This document shows positions 7,258 through 16,572 of a stretch of DNA of 40,485 nucleotides, one piece after another. The position numbers and the translations under genes were made by a program. Each line of letters begins with the position of its first letter. Positions within the stretch are counted from its first letter, which is position 1. The notes under the pieces were generated by a model that saw nothing but the letters and a program-made list of their open reading frames with translations, was not told where the DNA came from and did no database searches. Source of the DNA: Oscillospiraceae bacterium (GTDB taxonomy: Bacteria; Bacillota; Clostridia; Oscillospirales; Ruminococcaceae); contig JALEOL010000019.1 in the NCBI GenBank assembly GCA_022766785.1, forward strand, positions 1 through 40,485. Direction: 5' to 3'.

Positions 7258-8820
7258 ATGAGTTCAAAGAAAACAAACAAAAGACCTCCCGTCAGAAACG
7301 GGAAGAATAACGGTCTTTCCAAAAAATCAGTAATGCTTATCGTCCTGATCGCGGCGCTGGTTCTGGTCATCGTTGCGCTGATAATCCTGCTCAACATGTG
7401 GAATAGCAAGCCGGAAAATCAGCCGCAGCCTGCCGAACCTACAAAGGAAGCCACAGTAGAGGTCGCTCCGGAGCCTACCGCTGAGCCGGAACCCCAGTTC
7501 ACCGATGTGGAGTTCGGCTCCGCCGACTACAGCAAGGACTTTTTCTCGAAAGACCTGTTCATCGGAGACAGTATCGCCGTTGGACTTACCGACTACTCAA
7601 AGCTCGACCCTGCAAACGTTGCCGCAAGCGTCAGCCTTACCCCGTACAAGGCGCACGCCGAAGCGATCACTCTCAGTGACGGCAGCAGCGGCACAGCGCT
7701 TTCCTATGCCGAGGGAATGCAGCCCGAACGCATTTTCCTGATGCTGGGCTTCAACGGGCTTACCTCACCGAACGCTATGCAGGGCAGCTTCCGCGACCTT
7801 ATGACAAAGCTGGAGACCGCCTGCCCTGATTCCGTGATCTACTGCTGCTCCATAACTCCGCTCACTGCTAACAGCACTGCGGCGGCAAGCGCAGGCTTCG
7901 GCAATGAGAACGTGCGTTCCTTTAACGAATACCTCAAAACTCTCAGCAGCGAGCTTGGGGTGATCTACCTTGATCTAAACAAGCACATGAGCGATGACTC
8001 CGGAAACCTCAAGGCGGAATACAACGAGGTAGACGGAATGCACCTCACCAGCGCGACATACGAGTATATCCTGAGCTATATCCAGCGTTACATCACACAA
8101 GCGCCCGAGCCGGAGGCTTCATCAAAGGCGGCAGGAACATTGCCCCCTGCGCAGACCACCGCGCCGGAACAGACCACAGCCGCTCCCGAGGAGACCACAC
8201 AATCATCTCCGGAGCAGTCCGAGCCGGAAAGCGAAGGGCTTTCGGAGAACTATGACAAGGAATTCTTTGAAAACGACCTGTTCATCGGCGACAGCATAAC
8301 CACGGGGCTTTCACTCTACGGCGCGCTCTCACCGAAGAATGTCGCTGCGGCGGTCGGCTACACTCCGTACAAGGCGTACAACACCGAGATCCCCCTGGGC
8401 GACGGCACGAACGGCACTGCTTTCGACTACGCCGTAAAAATGCAGCCAAAGCGTATCTTCATCATGCTTGGCTCTAACGGGATAACGACCGCCTCCGCAA
8501 TGGAGGACAGCTACCGCACGCTGCTGGACAAGCTCGCGAAAAAGTGCCCGGACAGCACGGTGTACCTCCTATCCGTTACCCCGGTCACCAGCGACAGCAC
8601 CACCGCAGAATACTCCGGGATCACCAACACGATGATAACCGATTTCAACAAGTTTATCAAGTCTCTCGCAGATGAAAAGGGACTGACATATATTGACATG
8701 TACTCACTGCTCTCGGACGAGAACGGCTACTTCCTGCACGAATATGCTGAAAGCGACGGACTTCACTTCAAGGGCGTGACATATAAGGTTATGCTCTCCT
8801 ACATCGAGAGCCTGATATAA
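7258..8820 (+). CDS. Membrane-anchored protein with two tandem SGNH hydrolase domains
   Basis: A 520-residue protein: basic cytoplasmic tail, one membrane segment (~24-46), a Pro/Glu-rich linker, then two similar SGNH/GDSL domains outside the cell separated by a Pro/Thr/Glu-rich linker (~285-325). Each has the block I motif LFIGDSI (GDS at ~103-105 and ~344-346) and the block V Asp-x-x-His (DGMH ~259-262; DGLH ~500-503), so both look catalytically competent. Such domains often deacetylate or transacetylate cell-wall or polysaccharide targets. It follows the GH9 gene after 55 bp with a GGGAGAAA site and precedes a lipoprotein gene by 16 bp. Confidence 0.85.
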   Translation: MSSKKTNKRPPVRNGKNNGLSKKSVMLIVLIAALVLVIVALIILLNMWNSKPENQPQPAEPTKEATVEVAPEPTAEPEPQFTDVEFGSADYSKDFFSKDLFIGDSIAVGLTDYSKLDPANVAASVSLTPYKAHAEAITLSDGSSGTALSYAEGMQPERIFLMLGFNGLTSPNAMQGSFRDLMTKLETACPDSVIYCCSITPLTANSTAAASAGFGNENVRSFNEYLKTLSSELGVIYLDLNKHMSDDSGNLKAEYNEVDGMHLTSATYEYILSYIQRYITQAPEPEASSKAAGTLPPAQTTAPEQTTAAPEETTQSSPEQSEPESEGLSENYDKEFFENDLFIGDSITTGLSLYGALSPKNVAAAVGYTPYKAYNTEIPLGDGTNGTAFDYAVKMQPKRIFIMLGSNGITTASAMEDSYRTLLDKLAKKCPDSTVYLLSVTPVTSDSTTAEYSGITNTMITDFNKFIKSLADEKGLTYIDMYSLLSDENGYFLHEYAESDGLHFKGVTYKVMLSYIESLI

Positions 8821-8836
8821 AGAAAGGACGATAACC

Positions 8837-9343
8837 ATGAAAAAGACAATTACCGCTGCTGCTATCTTAGCGGCATTACTCCTCACAGGCTGCTCCGGAA
8901 ACAACAGCTCCGGCGCGTCTGAAAGCACCTCCGCAAGCTCTGCTGCTGAAAGCGAACAGAGCAGCACTGCTTCTGCAAAGGAAAAGGCTGAAAAGCTCCT
9001 CTCCGAGGTGGAATTCTCCGGAGAAATGGTCGAGGTGACCGGAGAGAACATGGAACTGCGGCTCGGCTTCTCCGCTGACGGAATTACAGATTTCGCCGCA
9101 TACACCTGCGGCTCGGGAGCATATCCGGACGAGTTCGGGGTGTTCGTTGCGGAGAACAGCGATAAGGCGGCAGAGATCAAGACCGCTCTTGAAGCCCGTA
9201 TCGAGACCCAGAGATCCACCTATCAGGACTACACCCCCGAGGAAATGTACAAGTTCGACGACTGCGTGGTTAAGCAGGACGGAAACACCGTTTTCTACGC
9301 AATAACCGCAGATAATGCAAAGGCGGAAGAAATACTGAAATAA
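8837..9343 (+). CDS. DUF4358 family lipoprotein
   Basis: A 168-residue secreted lipoprotein: MKKT start, hydrophobic core, lipobox LLTGC (Cys at ~19), Ser-rich linker (~22-48), then a small mixed alpha/beta domain (ELRLGFSADGITDFAAYTCGSGAYPDEFGVFVAE...KAAEIKTALEARIETQRSTYQDYTPEEMYKFDD). This matches DUF4358, a family of unknown function common in Clostridia. Strong GAAAGGA site. It is the last gene of the GH9-SGNH-DUF4358 run, with a terminator right after. Confidence 0.85.
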   Translation: MKKTITAAAILAALLLTGCSGNNSSGASESTSASSAAESEQSSTASAKEKAEKLLSEVEFSGEMVEVTGENMELRLGFSADGITDFAAYTCGSGAYPDEFGVFVAENSDKAAEIKTALEARIETQRSTYQDYTPEEMYKFDDCVVKQDGNTVFYAITADNAKAEEILK

Positions 9344-9364
9344 AATCAGAATTAGAGAAAAAAT

Positions 9365-9398
9365 AAAACAGGGCGGATCAACTTCTCCGCCCTGTTTT
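9365..9398 (+). terminator. Rho-independent terminator, probably bidirectional
   Basis: AAAACAGGGCGGA pairs with TCCGCCCTGTTTT around a short loop, with A and T tracts on the two sides, between the convergent DUF4358 and metH genes. It can serve both strands. Confidence 0.88.
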
Positions 9399-9435
9399 GT
9401 ATTTTGGATAATTTGTTACGAATTATCCTCAGCAC

Positions 9436-11805
9436 TTAATTAACATTGTAGACCTTTCTCGCGATATCCACCGTTTCCTTTGCGTCTTTTGCGTAGAAAT
9501 CCGCGCCGATCTTCTCGGCGAATTCCGGAGTGAGCACTGCTCCGCCGACTACAACCTTGCAGTTGACGTTATTCTCGCGCAGCAGCTTTATCGTGTTCTC
9601 CATGCTTTTGAGGGTAGTGGTCATCAGTGCGGAAAGTCCCACAAGCCGCACGTCATATTTTATCGCCGCGTCCACCACGGTCTGATAATCAACGTCCTTG
9701 CCGAGGTCGATCACCTCAAAGCCGTAATTCTCCAGAAGGGTCTTTACAATGTTCTTGCCGATGTCGTGGATATCACCCTTGACGGTGCAGAGCACCACTT
9801 TTCCGGCAGAAACGCCGCTTCCGCCGCGCTCGGATATCGCTTTCTTCACCACGTCAAACGCCGCCTGGGCAGCGCCTGCGGACTGTATCAGCTGCGGCAG
9901 GAATATGGTGCCTTTCTCAAACTTCGCGCCCACTGCGTCCAAAGCCGGTATCAGCTTTCCGTTTACAAGCTCCATGGGGTCGGTGCCGTCTGAAAGCAGC
10001 TTCTGTGCCGCCGCCGCAGACTCCGCTTTCAGTCCTGCCGCAACTGCGTCGGAAATATCCATGTTGGCAGCCGTCGTGGCAGCAGCCGGTTTCTTCACCT
10101 CTGCGCCGTAATTTGCGATAAAATCCGTGCCGTTTCGGTCGTAGCCGCTCAGCAGCCGGAACGCCCTTACAGCTCCGGTCATGCCGGCGATATTCGGGTT
10201 CATTATCGGCAGGGTAAGTCCGCACTGCATCGCAAGGGAGATGAACGTGGTGTTCACAAGCTCACGGTTCGGCAGACCGAACGAGATATTCGACACGCCG
10301 AGCACCGTTTTAAGCCCCAGCCTTTCTGTCACCATGCGCAGCGCTTTCAGCGTCTCCTGAACGCCGTCCTGCTCGGCGGAGGCTGTCAGGGTCAGGCAGT
10401 CGATATATACGTCCTGCTTCGGTATGCCGTATTCCAGCGCGCGGTTAAGTATCTTTTCGGCAATGGCGAAGCGCTCCTCGGCGGTCTTGGGAATGCCGTT
10501 CTCGTCAAGGGTAAGTCCCACCACAGCCGCGCCGTACTTCTTCACAAGCGGCAGCACCGTGCGCAGCTTCTCCTCCTCGCCGTTGACGGAGTTCACTATC
10601 GGCTTTCCCGGCACGATACGCAGAGCCGCCTCCAGCACGGGAAGCTCGGTGGTGTCTATCTGGAGCGGAGCGTCCGTCACCGACTGTATCGCGTTCACGG
10701 CGGCGATCATCATTTCCTTTTCGTCGATATCCGGCAGTCCTACATTCACGTCAAGTATCTCTGCTCCTGCGCCGGTCTGCTCCAGAGCCTGGCGCATGAT
10801 GTAATCCAGATCGTGCTTCTTGAGAGCTTCCTTGAACAGCTTCTTTCCGGTGGGATTTATACGCTCGCCGATTATCCTTACGGTGTCAACAGTGACAACA
10901 TTGGAGGCGCTGCACACCGCCGCGGGTATCTCCGGCTTCGGAATAACACATGTCCTGCCGCTTATGCGCTTTGCAACCTCACGGATAAAGTCCGGGGTAG
11001 TTCCGCAGCAGCCTCCCAGCAGCTTTACTCCCTTTGCGGCGATCTGCTCCATTATCTCCGCGTATTCTTCCGGAGTGGTGTTGTAGAGATTTGTCGCAGG
11101 GTCGGGAAGTCCGGCGTTCGGGCGGATAAGCACCGGCACGCTGCTCCATTTCAGTATCTCGTCAACGATAGGGAGCGCGTCCGCAGGCCCTAACGAGCAG
11201 TTCATTCCGATAACATCAGCGCCCAGTCCGCTCAGGGTCAGCGCCATTGCCGCGGCGCTGCACCCGGTAAAGGTGCGCATATTCTGCTCAAAGGACATCG
11301 TGCAGATCACCGGGAGGTCGGTGTTCTCCTTTGCGGCGAGAAGCGCGGTCTTTATCTCCATGAGGTCGGTCATGGTCTCGATGGCGATGAAGTCTGCTTC
11401 CCTGCCGGCTATCATTATTTCCCGGAACATATCGTAAGCTTCCTCCACCGGCATATCCCCGGTGGGGCGGAGCATTCTTCCCAGAGAGCCTACGTCAAGT
11501 CCCACCAGGACATCTGTGCCCTCGGCAGCTTCACGGGCAAGCTTTATCCCCTGCTTTACTATATCATCAACGGTGTAGCGGCTGTTCTGTAATTTGTGAC
11601 GGTTCGCGCCGAAGGTGTTTGTGTAAATGCCCTGCGCTCCGGCTTCGATATAGCTTCTGTGCACCGATCGGATAAGATCAGGGTCGGTGAAATTCAGCTC
11701 CTCGGGAAGTCCGCCCAGCTTCAGCCCTTTCTGCTGCAAAACAGACCCCATAGCGCCGTCCAGCAGAATGTGCTTATCATTGATTAGTAGTTCTCTGAAT
11801 GTCAT
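9436..11805 (-). CDS. metH: Cobalamin-dependent methionine synthase, short clostridial form
   Basis: A 789-residue cytoplasmic enzyme moving a methyl group from methyltetrahydrofolate to homocysteine through B12. Domains in order: homocysteine/zinc barrel (~1-290, Zn ligands in GMNCS ~201 and GGCCGTTP ~264-270), folate-binding barrel (~310-560, RINPTGKK, DVNVGLPDIDEKEMM), B12 cap (~580-660) and Rossmann B12 domain with the axial-His motif DIHDIGKN (~675). The C-terminal SAM reactivation domain of the ~1200-residue enterobacterial form is absent, as usual in Clostridia, so reactivation needs another protein. AAAGGAG precedes the ATG. It ends the minus-strand MoxR/DUF58 unit. I see no SAM or B12 riboswitch before it. 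Confidence 0.95.
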   Translation of the reverse strand: MTFRELLINDKHILLDGAMGSVLQQKGLKLGGLPEELNFTDPDLIRSVHRSYIEAGAQGIYTNTFGANRHKLQNSRYTVDDIVKQGIKLAREAAEGTDVLVGLDVGSLGRMLRPTGDMPVEEAYDMFREIMIAGREADFIAIETMTDLMEIKTALLAAKENTDLPVICTMSFEQNMRTFTGCSAAAMALTLSGLGADVIGMNCSLGPADALPIVDEILKWSSVPVLIRPNAGLPDPATNLYNTTPEEYAEIMEQIAAKGVKLLGGCCGTTPDFIREVAKRISGRTCVIPKPEIPAAVCSASNVVTVDTVRIIGERINPTGKKLFKEALKKHDLDYIMRQALEQTGAGAEILDVNVGLPDIDEKEMMIAAVNAIQSVTDAPLQIDTTELPVLEAALRIVPGKPIVNSVNGEEEKLRTVLPLVKKYGAAVVGLTLDENGIPKTAEERFAIAEKILNRALEYGIPKQDVYIDCLTLTASAEQDGVQETLKALRMVTERLGLKTVLGVSNISFGLPNRELVNTTFISLAMQCGLTLPIMNPNIAGMTGAVRAFRLLSGYDRNGTDFIANYGAEVKKPAAATTAANMDISDAVAAGLKAESAAAAQKLLSDGTDPMELVNGKLIPALDAVGAKFEKGTIFLPQLIQSAGAAQAAFDVVKKAISERGGSGVSAGKVVLCTVKGDIHDIGKNIVKTLLENYGFEVIDLGKDVDYQTVVDAAIKYDVRLVGLSALMTTTLKSMENTIKLLRENNVNCKVVVGGAVLTPEFAEKIGADFYAKDAKETVDIARKVYNVN

Positions 11806-11824
11806 AGTTTATCTCTGTTCTCCT

Positions 11825-13132
11825 TTATTTTATGCTATCTAGCAGGCTGTCAAGACGCTCCAGCGCCTGGCTGCCGGGTATCTCTCCGCCGTACCTCACT
11901 CGGTCGTACTGCTTCACCATATCGTCCAGCACGCTTTCCGGTATTCTTGCGGAGAATGCCATGCCGCCCTTGCAGCGGTGTGCAGTCGTGGTATCCGTCG
12001 GCAATTGTGGGAATGCGCTGCGCCCCAGCCGCATCAGGAACAGCTCGTATCCCTCGCGGTATTTCAGCACAGGGTCGGTCTCCCGGCGGTAGCGTTTCAG
12101 CAGCTCCCTTTCATTACGGGAGTTTTCCCGGGAGCTGAGCCGGATATCCGTGCTGGCGCTGAATTCGTCTATAAACGGCGGCGACTGCTCCTGCGCTTTT
12201 ACCCTGAACAATGGTGCGAATATCTCCTTTATGAACTGCCAGATCTGCCTGCGGAACTTCACCGCCAGCACCACCAGTCCTATCACAAGAGCGTATATCA
12301 GCAGCTGCGCGAATGCGTTGCTGTTCTGGAAATAATCCACCTGATCGGCGGTGTTTTCGTCCATTCCGCCCTCGGAAACGCTGATCTCATCGTTGTCGTG
12401 CAGCAGCGAAGCTATCCACCCGATAAGCAGTTTAAGCAGCGCCATTATCCCCTCGGCGACAGGCTTCGCAAACAGGCACAGACCTACGACCAGCGCCCCG
12501 GCTCCGGCGATCAGCAGCGCGTTATAGCTGCGCACTCCTTTTGGGAGCACCGCCTGCCCGCCGGCTCGCTGACGGGTCTGGGTGTCGATGTTGGTCTGGT
12601 TGGTGAGGACAGCTGCGGTTATCATCATCACCCCAAATGAAACGCACAGCTGCGTCATTCCGGCAGATATGATATGATCATCGTGAGTGAAGCTTATCAG
12701 TATCGCCGCCAGGACGGAAGCCACAAAGAACACCGCGAACCAGCCCCGGGTGAAAATCTCGCTATAATCCTTACCCACCGATAGATACCCGGCGAAATAA
12801 GCCGTGACGCAAGCCGGAAGGAAGTATAAATACAGCCCGGTATGAAACCCGGCAAACGCCCCGATAAAGCAGAACGCCGCCGCCGGAACTATCACGCCGA
12901 TCCTGGACAGAAACATCACGAACGGCTTTACACTGCGCGAAAAACCGCCGCCGGACGCCCAGCAGGAAAGCAGTCTGCCGCAGGCGTAGAATACCGCTAA
13001 AGCGGCGTACATCGCGAAATAATGCCACCAGTGATACTCCCCGAAAGCGACCCCCTCCGCCGTCACGACAAAAGGGAACAGCGCCAGATACTGCCCGAAT
13101 ACCGCAAGCGCGGCAAGAATACGTTCGTACAT
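11825..13132 (-). CDS. Multi-pass membrane protein with DUF4129-like C-terminus
   Basis: A 435-residue integral membrane protein: six or so helices in ~1-190, a further helix near 205-235, one at ~275-300, then a cytoplasmic C-terminal region (DPVLKYREGYELFLMRLGRSAFPQLPTDTTTAHRCKGG...MVKQYDRVRYGGEIPG) resembling DUF4129. MoxR, DUF58 and a DUF4129 or transglutaminase membrane protein form a known partner set, and here they are consecutive with 12-bp and 1-bp gaps. No transglutaminase domain is visible. The function is probably assembly or remodelling of envelope proteins, inferred from the partner genes. Confidence 0.65.
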   Translation of the reverse strand: MYERILAALAVFGQYLALFPFVVTAEGVAFGEYHWWHYFAMYAALAVFYACGRLLSCWASGGGFSRSVKPFVMFLSRIGVIVPAAAFCFIGAFAGFHTGLYLYFLPACVTAYFAGYLSVGKDYSEIFTRGWFAVFFVASVLAAILISFTHDDHIISAGMTQLCVSFGVMMITAAVLTNQTNIDTQTRQRAGGQAVLPKGVRSYNALLIAGAGALVVGLCLFAKPVAEGIMALLKLLIGWIASLLHDNDEISVSEGGMDENTADQVDYFQNSNAFAQLLIYALVIGLVVLAVKFRRQIWQFIKEIFAPLFRVKAQEQSPPFIDEFSASTDIRLSSRENSRNERELLKRYRRETDPVLKYREGYELFLMRLGRSAFPQLPTDTTTAHRCKGGMAFSARIPESVLDDMVKQYDRVRYGGEIPGSQALERLDSLLDSIK

Positions 13133-13144
13133 ACTTTCTCCCGT

Positions 13145-14284
13145 TTATCTCAGCATTTTCTTGCGGATATGCCATACCTCGCAGAAATCTGCGTCCTCGA
13201 TCTCCGTGCTGAAAACCGACACGCATGTGCCGTTCTCCGAAAGGCTACGCAGCACCTCGCTGCACTTGTCGTCCAGAAAGCTGCTTATGAACACCACGTC
13301 CGTATGATCCCGGAAATTCAGCCGGGAGATGTGGTCGTCGATGTGCTCGCCGCATTCCCCGGAAAGCTCCGCCAGCATACGCAGACAGTTCATCTTGTGC
13401 CCGTAGCCCTCCCCCGGGGTCGGAAGTATCGGCTGGGGGGAATTCACAGACAGCGCAAACTCCGTATGCGACTGCGTGCAGCGCTCCATCATATATGCCG
13501 CGCCCTTTATCAGCGCCTCCAGCACGGGAACGCTCATCTGCTGCCGCTCGCCGTGAAAGCTGCGCTGGATATTCAACAGGATCAGCACCCGGCGCTCGGT
13601 GGTGAATTCGTTGCAGTATACCATGAGCGAGCCGCTTCGTGCGCTCTGTGCCCAGTGAATACGGTTCATCGGTTCACGCCCGGTGTATTCCCTTGCGCCG
13701 CTGATGACGAACGGATCCGGCAGCACAAATCTTCTCACCGGGATATCCCCGATAAAAGCGTCGCCGGACATCTCCCCCGGCTCTATCTCCGCAGGGGTGG
13801 GCAGTATCCTCAGCTGCTGCCCCAGCCTTATCACCCGGGCAGATCTCACCAGTCCGAACAGGTCGCTCACCGTCACCGACACATCGTCAAGGGTGAACAT
13901 GCCGCGCTTCTCCGCTTTGATTTTCCAGGTGCGGCGGCATTTCTGACGGCTCCTGAGAGTGAAGATCCCCGATATAAGCCCTTTCTGAGTATCGTCTTTT
14001 CTGGTGTCACGGCTCCCGTGGAACGTCAGCCAGCGCGAACAGCTTATCTCCGTGCGCACCCAGGGAAGCGGCAGCAGCTTCGCGTTGTCTATCTCCTCGA
14101 TAAGCTCCAGCTCCTCGTCCTCGAACGCCTCCACGACAGCGCCGCTGCCTGCGATCACCCCACCGCAGTCCCTGCGCTTCAGGATAAGGGTGTAATTCAG
14201 GCGCTTCAGTCCCCGGTGCTGGTAGATAAAATACTGCCCGAGCAGCACTGCGGCAAGTATCGCCGCCATTACAAGAAGCTCCAT
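13145..14284 (-). CDS. DUF58 domain protein (MoxR partner)
   Basis: A 379-residue protein with an N-terminal membrane anchor (LLVMAAILAAVLLGQYFIYQH), a beta-rich middle (FTLDDVSVTVSDLFGLVRSARVI) and the DUF58 signature EPMNRIHWAQSARSGSLMV followed by a von Willebrand A-like region. DUF58 proteins are thought to be substrates or adaptors of MoxR AAA ATPases. Only 1 bp separates its start from the moxR stop, indicating coupled translation. Confidence 0.85.
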   Translation of the reverse strand: MELLVMAAILAAVLLGQYFIYQHRGLKRLNYTLILKRRDCGGVIAGSGAVVEAFEDEELELIEEIDNAKLLPLPWVRTEISCSRWLTFHGSRDTRKDDTQKGLISGIFTLRSRQKCRRTWKIKAEKRGMFTLDDVSVTVSDLFGLVRSARVIRLGQQLRILPTPAEIEPGEMSGDAFIGDIPVRRFVLPDPFVISGAREYTGREPMNRIHWAQSARSGSLMVYCNEFTTERRVLILLNIQRSFHGERQQMSVPVLEALIKGAAYMMERCTQSHTEFALSVNSPQPILPTPGEGYGHKMNCLRMLAELSGECGEHIDDHISRLNFRDHTDVVFISSFLDDKCSEVLRSLSENGTCVSVFSTEIEDADFCEVWHIRKKMLR

Positions 14285-14285
14285 A

Positions 14286-15200
14286 TCAGCCTTCCGTGGG
14301 AACAGGGACGCTGTCCATCACCTGGCGCAGGATATCGTCCGCCGAGCCTGCGCCTCCGCCCCGGCAGATCAGCCGGTGTTTTATGACATAAGGCGCCGCC
14401 TCGATAACGTCCTGGGGCATAGCATAATCACGCCCGGATACCGCCGCCAGCGCGCATGCCATTCTTCCCAGAGCCGCCGCTCCTCTGGTGGAAAGTCCCA
14501 GCTTCACGCTGCCGTGCCGCCTTGTCGCCGCCGCGATGTCTGCGATATAGCCGCAGACCGCTTCGCCGGGGACTATCCGCGCTGTCTCCTCACGGGCGGA
14601 TATGATGTCCTGTGCAGTGCAGACCGCTTCCAGCTGCTTTGAGGACTTTCCGCCGATGACCGCTATCTCGTCGCCGCGGTCGGGATAGCCCAGCGCCAGG
14701 CGTATCATAAAGCGGTCAAGCTGCGCCTCCGGCAGTGGGTAGGTACCCTGTATCTCCACGGGGTTCTGGGTCGCGATAACAAAAAACGGCTGCTCCATGC
14801 GGATAGTATCGCCGTCGATAGTCGCCTGCTGCTCCTCCATGCACTCCAGCAGCGCGGACTGCGTTCTGGGAGTGGCGCGGTTTATCTCGTCCGCAAGCAG
14901 GATATTCGTGAACACCGGGCCTTTGCGCAGCTGAAATTCCTGCTGCTTCATGTTAAAGAAATTTATGCCCGTGATATCCGCCGGCAGAAGATCCGGCGTG
15001 AACTGGATACGCCTGAAATCAGCACTGACCGACTGCGCCAGCGACCTTGCCAGCAGCGTCTTTCCCGTTCCGGGAACGTCCTCAAGAAGAACGTGACCTC
15101 CGGCAAGCATTGCAGCCGTTATAAGGCGCAGCTCCCTTTTCTTTCCCTTTACCGCAAGGGAGATGTTTTCGATGAGCCTTTCGGTTAATTCACTGACCAT
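14286..15200 (-). CDS. MoxR-family AAA+ ATPase
   Basis: A 304-residue cytoplasmic ATPase: Walker A DVPGTGKTLLA (~39-49), Walker B LLADEINRA (~100), sensor-1 ATQNPVEIQGTYPLPEAQLDRFM, and an arginine-rich lid. MoxR proteins act as chaperone-like machines with DUF58/VWA partners, encoded directly downstream. Full length. The start lies 3 bp after the MATE stop. Confidence 0.92.
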   Translation of the reverse strand: MVSELTERLIENISLAVKGKKRELRLITAAMLAGGHVLLEDVPGTGKTLLARSLAQSVSADFRRIQFTPDLLPADITGINFFNMKQQEFQLRKGPVFTNILLADEINRATPRTQSALLECMEEQQATIDGDTIRMEQPFFVIATQNPVEIQGTYPLPEAQLDRFMIRLALGYPDRGDEIAVIGGKSSKQLEAVCTAQDIISAREETARIVPGEAVCGYIADIAAATRRHGSVKLGLSTRGAAALGRMACALAAVSGRDYAMPQDVIEAAPYVIKHRLICRGGGAGSADDILRQVMDSVPVPTEG

Positions 15201-15203
15201 CTT

Positions 15204-16550
15204 TTATTCCTTTCGTTGTTCGTCCATGTGCGGCAGGCGGCGTATCGTCACCACCGCGATCGTTCCAATGATGATCGCGCATACAGTCCAGATTATCGGC
15301 TCGGACACTATAACTCCCATATATCCCAGCCACGGTATCATGAACACCACCGTGCATATTTTCCACAGCAATTCGATACAGCTAGCCACTATGGGGATAA
15401 TGCTGTGCCCCAGTCCCTGCAGGGTGCTCCGAAGCTCCAACAGGACTGTCAGGAAGAAGTAAAACGGCACATTCACCTCAAGATAAAGCACTGCGGTATC
15501 TGTGACCTCCGGGGCGCAGTCCGGCAGGATCATTCCCACCATCGACCTGCCGCAGATGTAGATAAGCAGCACGTCCACAGCGGCGCACGCAAGTCCTATC
15601 AGCACGCCCGAGCGCACTCCCCTGCCGATACGGGAGTATTTCCCGGCGCCGCGGTTCTGGCTGGTGTATGTGACTAAAGTCGCGCTCAGCGCCGAAAACG
15701 GCATTATCGTAAATCCGAACAGCTTGCGCGCAGCGGTGTGTGCGGCGATTATATCCTCGCCGAAGCCGTTTATTCCGTTCTGGAGAACTATCGAGCCGAT
15801 ATCCACGATAGAATACATCAGCGCCATTCCGCAGCCTGCACTGAGAAGCTCCGCCGTGGACGCCGCGGTGAACCTGAAATCCCGGGGCTTCACGATAAGG
15901 AACGGGCGCTTTCTTATCAGGTATATCAGACACACCACCGCCGATACGAGCTGCGCGATCACCGTCGCCATAGCCGCCCCGGCAACTCCCATATCAAGCG
16001 TCACCACCATGAGCAGGTCAAGCCCGATGTTTATTACCGTTGATATAACAAGAATGATCAGCGGTATCACGCTGTCGCCGACTGCTCGGAGTATCGCGGA
16101 CTCCAGGTTGTAGAACAGCGTCGCCGCCAGTCCCAGATCCACGATAAAGAGATATGTACGCGCTTCGTCAAAGATCCCCTCCGGGGTGTCCAGAGCGTGC
16201 AGCAGCGGATCAATGAAAAACGCGATGCCGAGGATTATTGCAGCCGCCGCGATCCCGGAAAAGGTCATCGTTCTCGCAATGGAGCGGCGCATCTCATCAT
16301 GATCGCCTGCACCGAAGTTCTTTGCGATTATTATCGCGAAGCCGGTGACAAGTCCGTTTATGATATTGAACATCAGCGATACCACCGCCGACGTGGAGCC
16401 GACAGCCGCCAGGGAATTCTCCCCCAGCTGCCTGCCTATAATAATTGTATCTGTAAGCGTATACGCCTGCTGGAAAGCAAGCCCCAGCAGCACGGGCAGC
16501 GCAAAGCCGATTATCAGCTTCACTGGTCTGCCTGATGTAAGTTCCTTCAT
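15204..16550 (-). CDS. MATE-family efflux transporter
   Basis: A 448-residue membrane protein with about 12 helices in two similar halves and MatE hallmarks: ALPVLLGLAFQQAYTLTDTIIIGRQLGENSLAAVGS near the N-terminus and FTIMPFSALSATLVTYTSQNRGAGKYSRI at the start of the second half. It would export drugs or metabolites using a Na+ or H+ gradient; specificity unknown. It lies between the DMT gene and moxR with short gaps and probably shares their transcript. Confidence 0.9.
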   Translation of the reverse strand: MKELTSGRPVKLIIGFALPVLLGLAFQQAYTLTDTIIIGRQLGENSLAAVGSTSAVVSLMFNIINGLVTGFAIIIAKNFGAGDHDEMRRSIARTMTFSGIAAAAIILGIAFFIDPLLHALDTPEGIFDEARTYLFIVDLGLAATLFYNLESAILRAVGDSVIPLIILVISTVINIGLDLLMVVTLDMGVAGAAMATVIAQLVSAVVCLIYLIRKRPFLIVKPRDFRFTAASTAELLSAGCGMALMYSIVDIGSIVLQNGINGFGEDIIAAHTAARKLFGFTIMPFSALSATLVTYTSQNRGAGKYSRIGRGVRSGVLIGLACAAVDVLLIYICGRSMVGMILPDCAPEVTDTAVLYLEVNVPFYFFLTVLLELRSTLQGLGHSIIPIVASCIELLWKICTVVFMIPWLGYMGVIVSEPIIWTVCAIIIGTIAVVTIRRLPHMDEQRKE

Positions 16551-16572
16551 TTCTTTTGTTCTCCGAGGGTCA

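Noticed and set aside
13022..14386. Long open frame (about 450 codons) on the plus strand opposite DUF58 and neighbours
   Set aside because: It is antisense to a clear DUF58/membrane-protein pair, has no ribosome binding site and a His/Arg/Pro-rich composition typical of the opposite strand of GC-rich genes.
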